The notes below the pieces were generated by a model. That model made no database searches and was not told the origin of the DNA. It worked only from the letters and a program-made list of their open reading frames with translations. 64,000 bases of DNA from Vibrio sp. qd031. Lineage in GTDB: Bacteria > Pseudomonadota > Gammaproteobacteria > Enterobacterales > Vibrionaceae. The translations under genes were made by a program, and so were the position numbers. The DNA lies in NCBI RefSeq assembly GCF_002100145.1, contig NZ_JXQD01000004.1:124001-188000 (forward strand), given 5' to 3'. Positions within the stretch are counted from its first letter, which is position 1, and every line of letters starts with the position of its first letter. This document shows positions 8,635 through 17,200 of the stretch, in pieces.

Positions 8635-9402
8635 TTACTCACCGTAGATATCGAATGTGAAATACTTGCTGGCGATCTTGTCGTAAGTGCCGTTATTTCT
8701 GATGGCTTGAATTGCCAGGTTAAACTTCTCTGCCAGTTGCTTATCTTGCTGACGTAGCGCTAGTGCAGTGCCTTCACCAATGTATTCTTTGTCGGTAACG
8801 GCTTCGCCTTTAAACTCAAATCCTTTGCCTTGGTCTTTCTCCAAGAACGCTAATAGAAGCTGGTCGGCGTTACCAAAGGTGTAGTCTAAGCGCCCATTTT
8901 GCATGTCGATGTATACTTCATCTTGTCCGCTGTATCGTTTGATCTTGGCTACGTCGCCAAACTTATCGGTCACGTAACGGTCGTGAATAGTGCCACCTTG
9001 GACACCAATGACTTTGTCTTTAAGTGCATCTACGGAAATGCCATCTGAGACGTCGTTAGCGGCAACAAAGCGAGCAGGTGTTTGATAATACTTGTTGGTA
9101 AACAGCACCTTTTTCTTACGATCTTCTGTTATGCGCATCGATGCCATGATCACATCGGATTTGCGAGACAGTAAGCTTGGAATCAGCGCATCCCAACCCT
9201 GTGATACCCATACGCACTCAAGTTGAGCTTCTGCGCACAATGCATCTGCGATTTCAATGTCAAACCCTACAGGTTTGCCACTGCTGTCTTTGTAGTTAAA
9301 TGGTGGGTAAGTAAAGTCTGACGCCAGCCTTACTTCTTTTGCTATTACAGAGGTAGAAAGTAGGGTTGCGGCGGCAAATATGACTGAGAGATACTTATTC
9401 AT
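8635..9402 (-). CDS. Periplasmic amino-acid-binding protein (ABC-type, HisJ/ArtJ family)
   Basis: A 255-aa type II solute-binding protein (SBP_bac_3). Residues 1-21 are a signal peptide ending VIA-KE. The family start motif VRLASDFTYPPFNYKDSSGKP (residues about 24-44), GFDIEIADALCAE and the arginine/aspartate ligand region ITEDRKKKVLFTNKYYQTPA are present, as in lysine/arginine/ornithine- and histidine-binding proteins. There is no permease or ATPase gene beside it. It overlaps the upstream aminotransferase gene by 4 bp (ATGA), indicating translational coupling. It may feed a transporter encoded elsewhere or act as a sensor protein. The ligand is probably a cationic or polar amino acid, inferred from family only. 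Confidence 0.9.
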   Translation of the reverse strand: MNKYLSVIFAAATLLSTSVIAKEVRLASDFTYPPFNYKDSSGKPVGFDIEIADALCAEAQLECVWVSQGWDALIPSLLSRKSDVIMASMRITEDRKKKVLFTNKYYQTPARFVAANDVSDGISVDALKDKVIGVQGGTIHDRYVTDKFGDVAKIKRYSGQDEVYIDMQNGRLDYTFGNADQLLLAFLEKDQGKGFEFKGEAVTDKEYIGEGTALALRQQDKQLAEKFNLAIQAIRNNGTYDKIASKYFTFDIYGE

Positions 9403-10511
9403 TGTTCAACTCGTCCTTGTTGTAAGTAGTGTTGATTATATTGAGCAATCAGTGTTTCAACCAATTGCATTGAGGTGTCACTACCTATGGTGATCCTAAC
9501 ATGATCGCGTAAAGCGGGCTCGTGATCTTGATGGCGGGTCACAACGCCGTGCTGTTTTAAAAACTCAAACAGCGACAGTGGCGAGCGGGAGTGAAGTAAA
9601 ACGAAGTTGGTGTGCGAATCGACAATCGTGTCGATCACCTCCAACTGCTTAATGGAATCGATAAAGCGCTGCTTGGTAACGAGTAGCGCCTTTGTAGCGT
9701 CGAGCATTTTATGGATGCCCTTGCCCGAAAGAGCAGCTAAGCCGATAGTTGCTGCGCAGTCTGGAATTGGGTATGGGGCAATAAGGCGCTCGATAATACC
9801 CATGACTTGCGGTGATGCGATGATAAACCCAAGACGGGTTGCCGCTAGAGAAAATGCTTTTGACAGTGTGCGTATTACCACTAAATTCGGATAGTCAGCG
9901 ATTAATCCAACAGCGGAAGGGCTTTCACTAAACTCGATGTAAGCTTCATCGACGACGACTAACGCTTGGCCATCGATTTGTTTGAGTAACTGTTCTATGG
10001 ACTCTATGGAATGTACATTGCCGGTTGGGTTGTTGGGGTTGCAGACAAAAATGACTTTGCTTGTTGCTGCCTGTTGCGCCAAGGCTTTTGTATTGAGGGA
10101 GAATTGCTCCGTTAATGGAACGTCAATACAGTCAATATAAAAGGCATCGGCACAGAATTGATACATCGCATAAGTGGGAGAGCTAATGACAATGCTGTCT
10201 CGTTGTGGCTGACAAAAACTGCGAATGATCAGATCGATCGCCTCATCGGCGCCCCTTACTGCAACTACGGGGTGCGTGGTTTGCGCGTACTGTTGGTAAG
10301 CACTGGCCAACGTCTGTGGCAAAAAGTCGGGGTAGCGGTTTTCTTCGCTCCGTTGACCAAAATCGATGGCGTGTTCCAGTTCATTGGCATTTAGCCATAC
10401 ATTACCTTCTCCACCAATTCGCCTTGCAGATTGGTATGGTATTAACTTTTGTATTGCCTTTGGCGCCAGTGAAGCCGGGTTTTTTGAAGTTTGGCTAGAG
10501 TCGCAGTGCAT
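9399..10511 (-). CDS. HisC-like class I/II aminotransferase
   Basis: A PLP-dependent aminotransferase of the histidinol-phosphate aminotransferase (HisC) family. Visible motifs are NANELE, RGADEAIDLIIRSF, CNPNNPTGN, VVDEAYIEF and TLSKAFSLAATRLGF with the PLP lysine near residue 218, plus RITIGSD near the C-terminus. The frame is open to a TTG at 10523; the ATG at 10511 is preferred (about 370 aa), although its ribosome site is weak. It is not in a his operon but coupled by 4 bp to an amino-acid-binding protein gene and divergent from a LysR regulator. This suggests a dedicated amino acid use or conversion pathway rather than, or besides, histidine synthesis. The substrate is unknown. Confidence 0.82.
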   Translation of the reverse strand: MHCDSSQTSKNPASLAPKAIQKLIPYQSARRIGGEGNVWLNANELEHAIDFGQRSEENRYPDFLPQTLASAYQQYAQTTHPVVAVRGADEAIDLIIRSFCQPQRDSIVISSPTYAMYQFCADAFYIDCIDVPLTEQFSLNTKALAQQAATSKVIFVCNPNNPTGNVHSIESIEQLLKQIDGQALVVVDEAYIEFSESPSAVGLIADYPNLVVIRTLSKAFSLAATRLGFIIASPQVMGIIERLIAPYPIPDCAATIGLAALSGKGIHKMLDATKALLVTKQRFIDSIKQLEVIDTIVDSHTNFVLLHSRSPLSLFEFLKQHGVVTRHQDHEPALRDHVRITIGSDTSMQLVETLIAQYNQHYLQQGRVEQ

Positions 10512-10567
10512 TTTTACCCACAAATAGTACGTTAAGATGAGAATAATTTGTTATCTGATGCATAATT

Positions 10568-10594
10568 TATGGTGATGTCGCTTTTGTGACCATA
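10568..10594. promoter_or_regulatory. Candidate LysR operator between aminotransferase and LysR genes
   Basis: TATGGT (10568-10573) and ACCATA (10589-10594) form a perfect six-base inverted repeat 15 bp apart, inside the 116-bp divergent promoter region. This placement is typical for a LysR-type binding site controlling both genes. It is inferred from symmetry and position only. Confidence 0.4.
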
Positions 10595-10627
10595 GAAAAA
10601 ATGGCATTCTATCCATGATTTTTTTTA

Positions 10628-11506
10628 ATGGATAAAGATTTGGAACGTCTCCCTTCAACAAAAAGCTTGCAAGTGTTTGTCGTCGTAGCAGAGCTGCTTA
10701 ATTTCACTCATGCAGCAGAGCAACTTAATATGACGCAAGGCGCTATTAGTCGGCAGATATTATCTTTAGAAGATCAGATGGGAGTGAGCTTATTTGAGCG
10801 GCTTACCCGCAGGCTTAAATTGACACCATCCGGTTACGTGTTTTTGCAGTATGCGCAAAGAGCGATCATCGAACTGCAATTGGCCAAAAGTGCATTATCA
10901 AACACTCAAAATACGGTGCGAATTTGTGCGCCAAGTTGCATCAGTAGCTGGCTTTTACAGAAAATTGCCGGCTTTCAACAGCGTTTTCCTGATCACGAAG
11001 TGGAGTTAACCGCTACTACTAAACACACTAGTGTGGCTGATCTTAATCACTTTGATCTGTGGGTTCGTTACAGTGAACATGAACAATTGCCGCCATACTA
11101 CTCTCGATTGTTGTTTGCAGAAAAGCTGTCACCCGTGGTATCTCCCGCAATGTGGCAAAGTGACCTGCCGGACGTCGAGCAACTTACTGGATTAACTTGG
11201 TTGCACCCAAGCTCTGAGCATAAGGACTGGAAGTTGTGGTTGGCGAAAACCCTTGGAAATAACGTGCTCAGTCAAGCCAATCAGCATTTTGCTACTTTAG
11301 ACCAGGCGGTGAACGCTGCGATTGGCGGCTTTGGGGTTGCAATGGGAGATGTAGAGCTCGCTCGTAGGGATATTGAGCTAGGTCGATTAATACAACCTTT
11401 TGACGCGACGGTCAGTTCTGGGAAAAGCTACTACATTTCTTCACTTACCCAGCACAGTCGCTCTGCGGTTGAGCAGTTCGAGCAGTTTTTACTCGAGAGC
11501 AGTTAA
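10628..11506 (+). CDS. LysR-type transcriptional regulator (GcvA-like)
   Basis: A 292-aa LysR regulator. The N-terminal winged helix-turn-helix (residues about 10-70) carries the family pattern FVVVAELLNFTHAAEQLNMTQGAISRQI and LFERLTRRLKLTPSGYVFL; the rest is a periplasmic-binding-like effector domain. The helix-turn-helix and the C-terminal pattern GVAMGDVELARRDIELGRLI resemble the GcvA/AmpR subgroup. It is divergent from the HisC-like gene, so it probably controls the aminotransferase/binding-protein pair, with an amino acid as the likely co-inducer. That is inference from layout. Confidence 0.92.
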   Translation: MDKDLERLPSTKSLQVFVVVAELLNFTHAAEQLNMTQGAISRQILSLEDQMGVSLFERLTRRLKLTPSGYVFLQYAQRAIIELQLAKSALSNTQNTVRICAPSCISSWLLQKIAGFQQRFPDHEVELTATTKHTSVADLNHFDLWVRYSEHEQLPPYYSRLLFAEKLSPVVSPAMWQSDLPDVEQLTGLTWLHPSSEHKDWKLWLAKTLGNNVLSQANQHFATLDQAVNAAIGGFGVAMGDVELARRDIELGRLIQPFDATVSSGKSYYISSLTQHSRSAVEQFEQFLLESS

Positions 11507-11597
11507 CTCGTGAAGCACTGCAAGTGGCTATTTTATTTTGCATCACCCTGCGGTTGGTTTAAGGTACACACTTAAAATCGAGTCATTGAGAAAAAAG

Positions 11598-12626
11598 ATG
11601 TTAAGAGTTGCCATAAATGGTTTTGGTCGCATAGGTCGAAACGTACTAAGAGCGCTATACGAAAGTGGGAAAAACCATCAAATACAAGTGGTGGCGGTCA
11701 ACGAATTGGCCCAACCCGATGCGATGGCTCATTTACTTCAATATGACTCAAGCCACGGTCGATTTTCACACAAAGTGGATAACACCCAAGAGCACCTTTA
11801 CATAAGGGCTCATGATGGCAGCCAAGATGAAATTCGCATTTTACATCTGGCGGATATCGATCTATTGCCTTGGCGGGACCTTAACGTCGATATTGTTTTA
11901 GACTGTACTGGTGTGTTTGGCTCGCAAGCTGACGGGCAAAAGCACATTCAGGCTGGTGCGAAGAAAGTGCTGTTTTCACACCCGGGCGCAAACGATCTCG
12001 ATAACACCATAATTTATGGAGTAAATCATACGACATTGAGAGCGGATCACAACGTGGTCTCCAATGGATCATGCACCACTAACTGTATAGTGCCAGTGAT
12101 AAAACTGCTCGATGATGCCTTTGGCATTGAGTCGGGTACGATCACTACGATCCACGCATCGATGAATGATCAGCAAGTGATCGATGCCTACCACCCAGAC
12201 CTTCGAAGAACTCGCAGTGCCAGTCAATCGATCATTCCTGTGGATACTAAATTACACAAAGGCATCGAAAGAATATTTCCGAAATTTTCCAACAAATTTG
12301 AGGCGATTTCGGTTCGTGTGCCCACTGTTAACGTCACTGCGATGGATTTAAGCGTTACCTTAGCTACAAAAGTGAAAGTTAATGACATAAATCAAACCAT
12401 TTTAGAGGCGTCTCAGGTTACATTACAGTCTATTGTTGACTATACTGAAAAGCCGCTCGTCTCCATCGATTTTAATCACGATCCGCACAGCGCGATTGTG
12501 GACGGTTCCCAAACCCGAGTCAGTAACGAAACACTGGTAAAGATGTTGGTTTGGTGTGACAACGAGTGGGGCTTTGCCAACCGCATGTTGGATACTGCAA
12601 TTGCGATGGACAATGCAGAAAAGTAA
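11598..12626 (+). CDS. epd: D-erythrose-4-phosphate dehydrogenase
   Basis: An NAD-dependent GAPDH-like enzyme oxidising erythrose 4-phosphate to 4-phosphoerythronate for PLP synthesis. The Rossmann start [20 protein letters not shown], the catalytic cysteine in [12 protein letters not shown] (about residue 155) and [13 protein letters not shown] near the C-terminus are intact. It is Epd rather than Gap[25 protein letters not shown] and [17 protein letters not shown] are Epd-type, and it sits before pgk and fbaA. I chose the ATG at 11598 (342 aa) over the open frame to 11538 because it matches the family start. PdxJ, a later step of the same pathway, is encoded at 36548. Confidence 0.93.
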   Translation: MLRVAINGFGRIGRNVLRALYESGKNHQIQVVAVNELAQPDAMAHLLQYDSSHGRFSHKVDNTQEHLYIRAHDGSQDEIRILHLADIDLLPWRDLNVDIVLDCTGVFGSQADGQKHIQAGAKKVLFSHPGANDLDNTIIYGVNHTTLRADHNVVSNGSCTTNCIVPVIKLLDDAFGIESGTITTIHASMNDQQVIDAYHPDLRRTRSASQSIIPVDTKLHKGIERIFPKFSNKFEAISVRVPTVNVTAMDLSVTLATKVKVNDINQTILEASQVTLQSIVDYTEKPLVSIDFNHDPHSAIVDGSQTRVSNETLVKMLVWCDNEWGFANRMLDTAIAMDNAEK

Positions 12627-12770
12627 CGGAAAAATTTTTGCTTTTGGGTTATATTTCACAGGTTGAAATAAATATAAGTCGTCCCCATACAAAGCATATA
12701 GAATCAGTTTCAATGACTCAGCACACTGCTGAGCTACAGCTTTAAAAAACTTTAATGTAGAGGAAGAAAC

Positions 12771-13934
12771 ATGTCTGTAATTAAAATGACCGACCTTGAC
12801 CTGGCTGGCAAACGCGTTTTCATTCGCGCTGACCTAAACGTACCAGTAAAAGACGGTAAAGTGACCTCTGACGCACGTATCCTTGCGTCTCTGCCAACCA
12901 TCAAAACGTGCCTAGAAGCTGGCGCAAAAGTAATGGTTACTTCTCACCTAGGTCGTCCGACTGAAGGTGAATACGCAGAAGAGTTCTCTCTACAGCCTGT
13001 AGTTAACTACCTTAACGACGCACTAGACTGCGACGTTAAACTTGCTAAAGATTACCTAGACGGTCTTGAGCTAAACACTGGTGAATTGGTTGTTCTTGAA
13101 AACGTTCGCTTTAACAAAGGCGAGAAGAAAAACGAAGAAGAGCTTTCTAAGAAGTACGCAGCGCTATGTGACATCTTTGTCATGGACGCATTTGGTACGG
13201 CTCACCGCGCTCAAGCATCTACACATGGTGTAGGTACTTACTCTCCAGTTGCATGTGCAGGTCCTCTACTTGCAGCCGAGCTTGAAGCTCTAGGCAAAGC
13301 AATGGATAACCCAGAGCGCCCACTTGTTGCTATTGTTGGTGGTTCAAAAGTATCAACTAAACTAACGGTACTTGAGTCGCTATCTAAAGTTGCTGACCAA
13401 TTGGTTGTGGGTGGCGGTATCGCAAACACCTTTATTGCAGCTGAAGGTCACAACGTTGGTAAGTCTCTTTACGAAGCAGACCTTGTTGAAACAGCTCAGA
13501 AGCTAATGAAAGAGTGTTCTATCCCGGTCGCCACTGACGTTGCTTGTGCAAAAGCGTTTGATGAAAATGCAGAAGCAGAAATCAAAAACGTTGCCGACGT
13601 ACAAGACGATGATATGATTTTCGACTTGGGCCCAGATTCAACTGCGGTACTAGCGGACATCATTGCTAACGCAAAAACTATCCTTTGGAATGGCCCGGTT
13701 GGCGTATTCGAATTCAAAAACTTCGAAGCGGGTACAGCAGGCATTTCTAAGGCAATCGCAGACTCTGCAGGCTTCTCTGTTGCAGGTGGCGGTGACACAC
13801 TAGCTGCTATCGATAAGTTCGGTATCAAGGCTGACGTTTCTTACATCTCTACCGGTGGTGGTGCTTTCCTTGAGTTTGTTGAAGGTAAAGTTCTTCCTGC
13901 AGTAGCGATGCTTGAAGAGCGCGCAAAAGCTTAA
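12771..13934 (+). CDS. pgk: Phosphoglycerate kinase
   Basis: This glycolytic enzyme interconverts 1,3-bisphosphoglycerate/ADP and 3-phosphoglycerate/ATP. At 387 aa it equals the enterobacterial length. The signature [16 protein letters not shown] (residues about 14-29), the substrate-binding TSHLGRP, and the nucleotide-site segments [16 protein letters not shown] and GGGDTLAAI are all present. AGAGGAAGAAAC precedes the ATG. Codon use is strongly biased to GGT, GAA, CTA and GTA-type codons, as expected for a highly expressed vibrio gene. It lies between epd and fbaA and ends in a strong terminator. Confidence 0.98.
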   Translation: MSVIKMTDLDLAGKRVFIRADLNVPVKDGKVTSDARILASLPTIKTCLEAGAKVMVTSHLGRPTEGEYAEEFSLQPVVNYLNDALDCDVKLAKDYLDGLELNTGELVVLENVRFNKGEKKNEEELSKKYAALCDIFVMDAFGTAHRAQASTHGVGTYSPVACAGPLLAAELEALGKAMDNPERPLVAIVGGSKVSTKLTVLESLSKVADQLVVGGGIANTFIAAEGHNVGKSLYEADLVETAQKLMKECSIPVATDVACAKAFDENAEAEIKNVADVQDDDMIFDLGPDSTAVLADIIANAKTILWNGPVGVFEFKNFEAGTAGISKAIADSAGFSVAGGGDTLAAIDKFGIKADVSYISTGGGAFLEFVEGKVLPAVAMLEERAKA

Positions 13935-13940
13935 CTTTTT

Positions 13941-13970
13941 AAGGGCGAGACAAATTTCTCGCCCTTTTGT
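13941..13970 (+). terminator. pgk Rho-independent terminator
   Basis: AAGGGCGAGA (13941-13950) pairs with TCTCGCCCTT (13957-13966) across a six-base loop and runs into Ts. It separates pgk from fbaA, which therefore probably has its own promoter in the 104-bp gap to 14075. Confidence 0.9.
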
Positions 13971-14083
13971 TATTTTAGGTTTGCAGCGCAATAGTGAGTT
14001 CGGGATTATCCTGTGCTAGACTTTGCGCAACTTTTAAGCAAGCCGCTTTATTTTAAATTAACGACAGAAATAGGATGACATCC

Positions 14084-15160
14084 ATGTCTAAGATCTTTGA
14101 TTTCGTAAAACCAGGTGTAATCTCTGGCGACGACGTACAGAAAGTATTTGAAGTAGCAAAAGAGAACAAGTTCGCTCTTCCAGCAGTAAACGTTGTAGGT
14201 ACTGACTCTGTAAACGCAGTACTTGAAGCAGCAGCTAAAGTTAAATCTCCAGTTGTTGTTCAGTTCTCTAACGGCGGCGCTGCATTCTTTGCAGGTAAAG
14301 GCGTTAAACTAGAAGGTCAAGGTGCACAAATCCTTGGCGCAGTAGCGGGTGCAAAATACGTTCACGCTGTTGCTGAAGCTTACGGTGTTCCAGTTATCCT
14401 GCACACTGACCACGCTGCTAAGAAACTTCTTCCTTGGATCGACGGACTACTAGACGCGGGTGAAGAGTTCTTCGCTCAAACTGGTAAGCCTCTATTCTCT
14501 TCTCACATGCTTGACCTTTCTGAAGAGTCTCTAGAAGAGAACATCGAAACTTGTGCTAAGTACCTAGAGCGCATGGCTAAGATGAACATGACCATCGAAA
14601 TCGAGCTTGGTTGTACTGGTGGTGAAGAAGACGGCGTAGATAACTCTGATATGGACGCATCTGAGCTTTACACTTCTCCTGAAGACGTAGCATATGCATA
14701 CGAGAAACTAAGCGCTGTTAGCCCACGTTTCACTATTGCAGCTTCTTTCGGTAACGTGCACGGTGTTTACAAGCCAGGTAACGTTGTTCTTACTCCAACT
14801 ATCCTACGTGACTCTCAAGCATACTGTGCAGAGAAGTTTGGTATCGCACCTAACGCTCTAAACTTCGTATTCCACGGTGGTTCTGGTTCTACTGAAGCTG
14901 AAATCCAAGAGTCTATCGGTTACGGTGTTATTAAAATGAACATCGATACTGATACACAGTGGGCAACTTGGGATGGCATCCGTCAGTACGAAGCTGACAA
15001 CCGTGATTTCCTACAAGGTCAAATCGGTAACCCAACGGGTGACGATGCTCCTAACAAGAAATACTACGACCCACGCGTATGGCTACGTGCTGGTCAAGCG
15101 TCAATGGTTGCTCGTCTAGAGAAAGCATTTGCTGACCTAAACGCTGTAGACGTTCTTTAA
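14084..15160 (+). CDS. fbaA: Class II fructose-bisphosphate aldolase
   Basis: This zinc-dependent aldolase cleaves fructose 1,6-bisphosphate. The zinc and catalytic residues lie in ILHTDHAAKKLLPWIDG (near residues 105-122), ELGCTGGEEDGVDNSDMD, NVHGVYKPG and FHGGSGSTEAEI. The ATG at 14084 is preferred over 14075: AGGA lies eight bases upstream, and the product MSKIFDFVKPGVI is 358 aa, against 359 in E. coli. Codon bias is very strong, so it should be highly expressed. It has its own terminator and is followed by mscS. Confidence 0.97.
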   Translation: MSKIFDFVKPGVISGDDVQKVFEVAKENKFALPAVNVVGTDSVNAVLEAAAKVKSPVVVQFSNGGAAFFAGKGVKLEGQGAQILGAVAGAKYVHAVAEAYGVPVILHTDHAAKKLLPWIDGLLDAGEEFFAQTGKPLFSSHMLDLSEESLEENIETCAKYLERMAKMNMTIEIELGCTGGEEDGVDNSDMDASELYTSPEDVAYAYEKLSAVSPRFTIAASFGNVHGVYKPGNVVLTPTILRDSQAYCAEKFGIAPNALNFVFHGGSGSTEAEIQESIGYGVIKMNIDTDTQWATWDGIRQYEADNRDFLQGQIGNPTGDDAPNKKYYDPRVWLRAGQASMVARLEKAFADLNAVDVL

Positions 15161-15180
15161 TACGAAAGTCTAATTTATGA

Positions 15181-15211
15181 AAAACCTGCCAATTGGCAGG
15201 TTTTTTTTTAT
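15181..15211 (+). terminator. fbaA Rho-independent terminator
   Basis: AAAACCTGCC and GGCAGGTTTT pair around a short AATT centre and continue into a run of Ts, 20 bp after the fbaA stop. Confidence 0.9.
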
Positions 15212-15363
15212 TTGTACGCTTACTCTTTGTTTTCAATTTGTATATAGTTGTTTGCGCTGTAGTTATAGCCACTGGTTTGTTATGTTCACATCTTTTGTAT
15301 TTGTCATTAATGTTTAGCAGACCAAGTAAAACCTTTATACCAAATATTGTTTAGGGAAGAATC

Positions 15364-16248
15364 ATGTCTGAAGAAACCGTAGTACCAGAACCCGTAGAGC
15401 TGGTTACCCCAATGGATGTTGTTGATACTGTCGCAGATGCCACCACTTGGGTTGCTGATAACTCTGATTTATTGATTGGCTATGGTGTCAATATCATTAC
15501 CGCCATTCTTATTCTATTCATTGGTAACCTTGTTGCTAAAGGTGTAGGCCGTAGCATTGGTAGGCTACTGACCAAACGTAATCTGGATCCAGCCGTTGTC
15601 GAGTTTTTATCAGCGATGGTGCGTTACCTATTGTTTGTTATTTTCCTTATCGCTGCGCTTGGTCGCATCGGGGTGCAAACCGCGTCAGTGGTGGCTGTTA
15701 TTGGTGCTGCTGGTTTAGCTGTTGGTCTTGCCTTGCAAGGTTCACTGTCTAACTTTGCTGCTGGTGTATTAATAGTTGGCTTTAGACCGTTTAAGTCTGG
15801 AGATTACGTCGAAGTCGGTGGTGTTGCAGGTTCAGTAGAAGCGATTCAAATCTTCCAAACAGTACTTAAGTCGCCTGATAATAAAATGGTTGTTGTACCT
15901 AATGCGGCAGTCATTGGCGGAGCAATTACTAACTACTCACGACATGATACTCGACGGATCGATCACGTCATAGGTGTTTCATACTCAGCCGATCTTAAAA
16001 AGACCAAAGAAGTGATCCATAAAATTCTTGAGGCTGATGAGCGTATTCTTAAAGAGCCTGGGATCCAAATTGGTGTCGTAGCGCTCGCTGATTCGTCAGT
16101 TAACTTTGTGGTACGTCCTTGGGTTCGCACCGAAGATTACTGGAATGTTTACTTTGATACATTGCAGGCAATTAAAGAAGGTTTAGACGGCGAAGGGATT
16201 GAAATTCCATTCCCGCAAATGGATGTTCACTTGAACAAGCCAGAGTAA
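15364..16248 (+). CDS. mscS: Small-conductance mechanosensitive channel MscS
   Basis: An inner-membrane tension-gated channel that releases solutes on hypo-osmotic shock. The 294-aa protein has TM1 near residues 35-58, TM2 near 80-102 and the pore-lining TM3 with the packed alanine/glycine pattern VIGAAGLAVGLALQGSLSNF (about 110-130), then the conserved FRPFKSGDYVEVGG and the cytosolic beta domain. E. coli MscS is 286 aa; the acidic N-terminus is slightly longer here. It lies after fbaA as in enterobacteria and has its own terminator. Confidence 0.95.
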   Translation: MSEETVVPEPVELVTPMDVVDTVADATTWVADNSDLLIGYGVNIITAILILFIGNLVAKGVGRSIGRLLTKRNLDPAVVEFLSAMVRYLLFVIFLIAALGRIGVQTASVVAVIGAAGLAVGLALQGSLSNFAAGVLIVGFRPFKSGDYVEVGGVAGSVEAIQIFQTVLKSPDNKMVVVPNAAVIGGAITNYSRHDTRRIDHVIGVSYSADLKKTKEVIHKILEADERILKEPGIQIGVVALADSSVNFVVRPWVRTEDYWNVYFDTLQAIKEGLDGEGIEIPFPQMDVHLNKPE

Positions 16249-16275
16249 TTTTCAATAGATTGCTTGATAAAAATG

Positions 16276-16302
16276 AAACGCACCTTATTAGGTGCGTTTT
16301 TT
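16276..16302 (+). terminator. mscS Rho-independent terminator
   Basis: AAACGCACCT (16276-16285) and AGGTGCGTTT (16290-16299) form a ten-pair stem with a four-base loop followed by Ts. Confidence 0.9.
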
Positions 16303-16432
16303 GCTTTTTGGGCACAATTGGAGTCGCTCCGGCACTTATTGCAATTTGAGTGGTCAATATAGAAGTAAGCTTGGATTTTTATATGCTCGTTGATAAAAGC
16401 GATTCAGCGTGAACCTAAATGAAGGAATCAGT

Positions 16433-17119
16433 ATGTTGAAAGTTTGGTGGGTTATTGCGTTGCTATGGGCGGGAAGTGCTTTGGCAGCAGATGTTGATTT
16501 TCCTCATGTCGTTGTCACAGGTTATGGTGAAGTGAATGCCAAACCCGATCACGCAGAGATTTCGGTAAAGGTAGTAGAAAGCAATGTGGATGCGCAGAAG
16601 GCGAAACAAGTGGTGGATAAGGTTGTGGCTGATTTTACTCAGCGCATTATCAACCAAGGGATATTGTCGGATCACATCGATAGTGCCAATATCAGTTTAC
16701 GTCCTGAGTATCATCGAACAGAAAGCGGCAAAACCGAAACCATCGGCTATCGCGCAACTCGCACAGTGAAAGTTACGGTCAAAGACTTGAGTAAACTGGA
16801 TGTATTACTGAGCGATGCTTTAGGGGAGGGGATCAACAGTATTGATTATGTGAAACTAATGGTGTCTGAAGAGCAGAGCTACCGAGAGCTTGCCAGAATG
16901 GCGGCAATTAGAGACGCAAATCAGAAGGCTGCGTCACTTGCTGCAGGTTTTGAGCGTGAGCTTGGAGATGTCTGGCAGGTCAATTACCAGCATCGAGGTC
17001 CGATACGAGCCAATGTAAGCGAGCATGTCGCACTCGGTTCATCACGCAATACTAAAGATTATACAGATGCTACGATAAGCATTAGTGACGATGTACAGGT
17101 AATCTATCAACTGAACTAA
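16433..17119 (+). CDS. yggE: SIMPL domain (DUF541) periplasmic protein, YggE-like
   Basis: A 228-aa exported protein of the SIMPL/DUF541 family, orthologous by position to E. coli YggE. Residues 1-19 are a signal peptide (MLKVWWVIALLWAGSALAA), followed by the family start VVVTGYGEVNAKPDHAEISV and the central YRATRTVKVTVKDLSKLD. I chose the ATG at 16433 because AAGGA lies seven bases upstream and it begins directly with the signal peptide. E. coli YggE has been linked to oxidative stress tolerance, but the biochemical role is unknown. In E. coli argO and argP lie nearby; they are absent here. Confidence 0.87.
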   Translation: MLKVWWVIALLWAGSALAADVDFPHVVVTGYGEVNAKPDHAEISVKVVESNVDAQKAKQVVDKVVADFTQRIINQGILSDHIDSANISLRPEYHRTESGKTETIGYRATRTVKVTVKDLSKLDVLLSDALGEGINSIDYVKLMVSEEQSYRELARMAAIRDANQKAASLAAGFERELGDVWQVNYQHRGPIRANVSEHVALGSSRNTKDYTDATISISDDVQVIYQLN

Positions 17120-17141
17120 CGCCATTAAGTCGCAGCAAAAA

Positions 17142-17170
17142 AAAAGCCACTTCTTATAGAAGTGGCTTTT
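17142..17170. terminator. Bidirectional terminator between yggE and serA
   Basis: AAAAGCCACTTCT (17142-17154) and AGAAGTGGCTTTT (17158-17170) form a long stem flanked by an A run on the left, serving the two convergent genes. Confidence 0.9.
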
Positions 17171-17200
17171 GTACAATTAAAGTCGGGTCGAACGGCAGAA

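Noticed and set aside
9399..10511. HisC-like gene as the histidine-biosynthesis hisC
   Set aside because: No other his gene is near; it is paired with a binding protein and a LysR gene. The true hisC would be in the his operon elsewhere, though this cannot be verified here.
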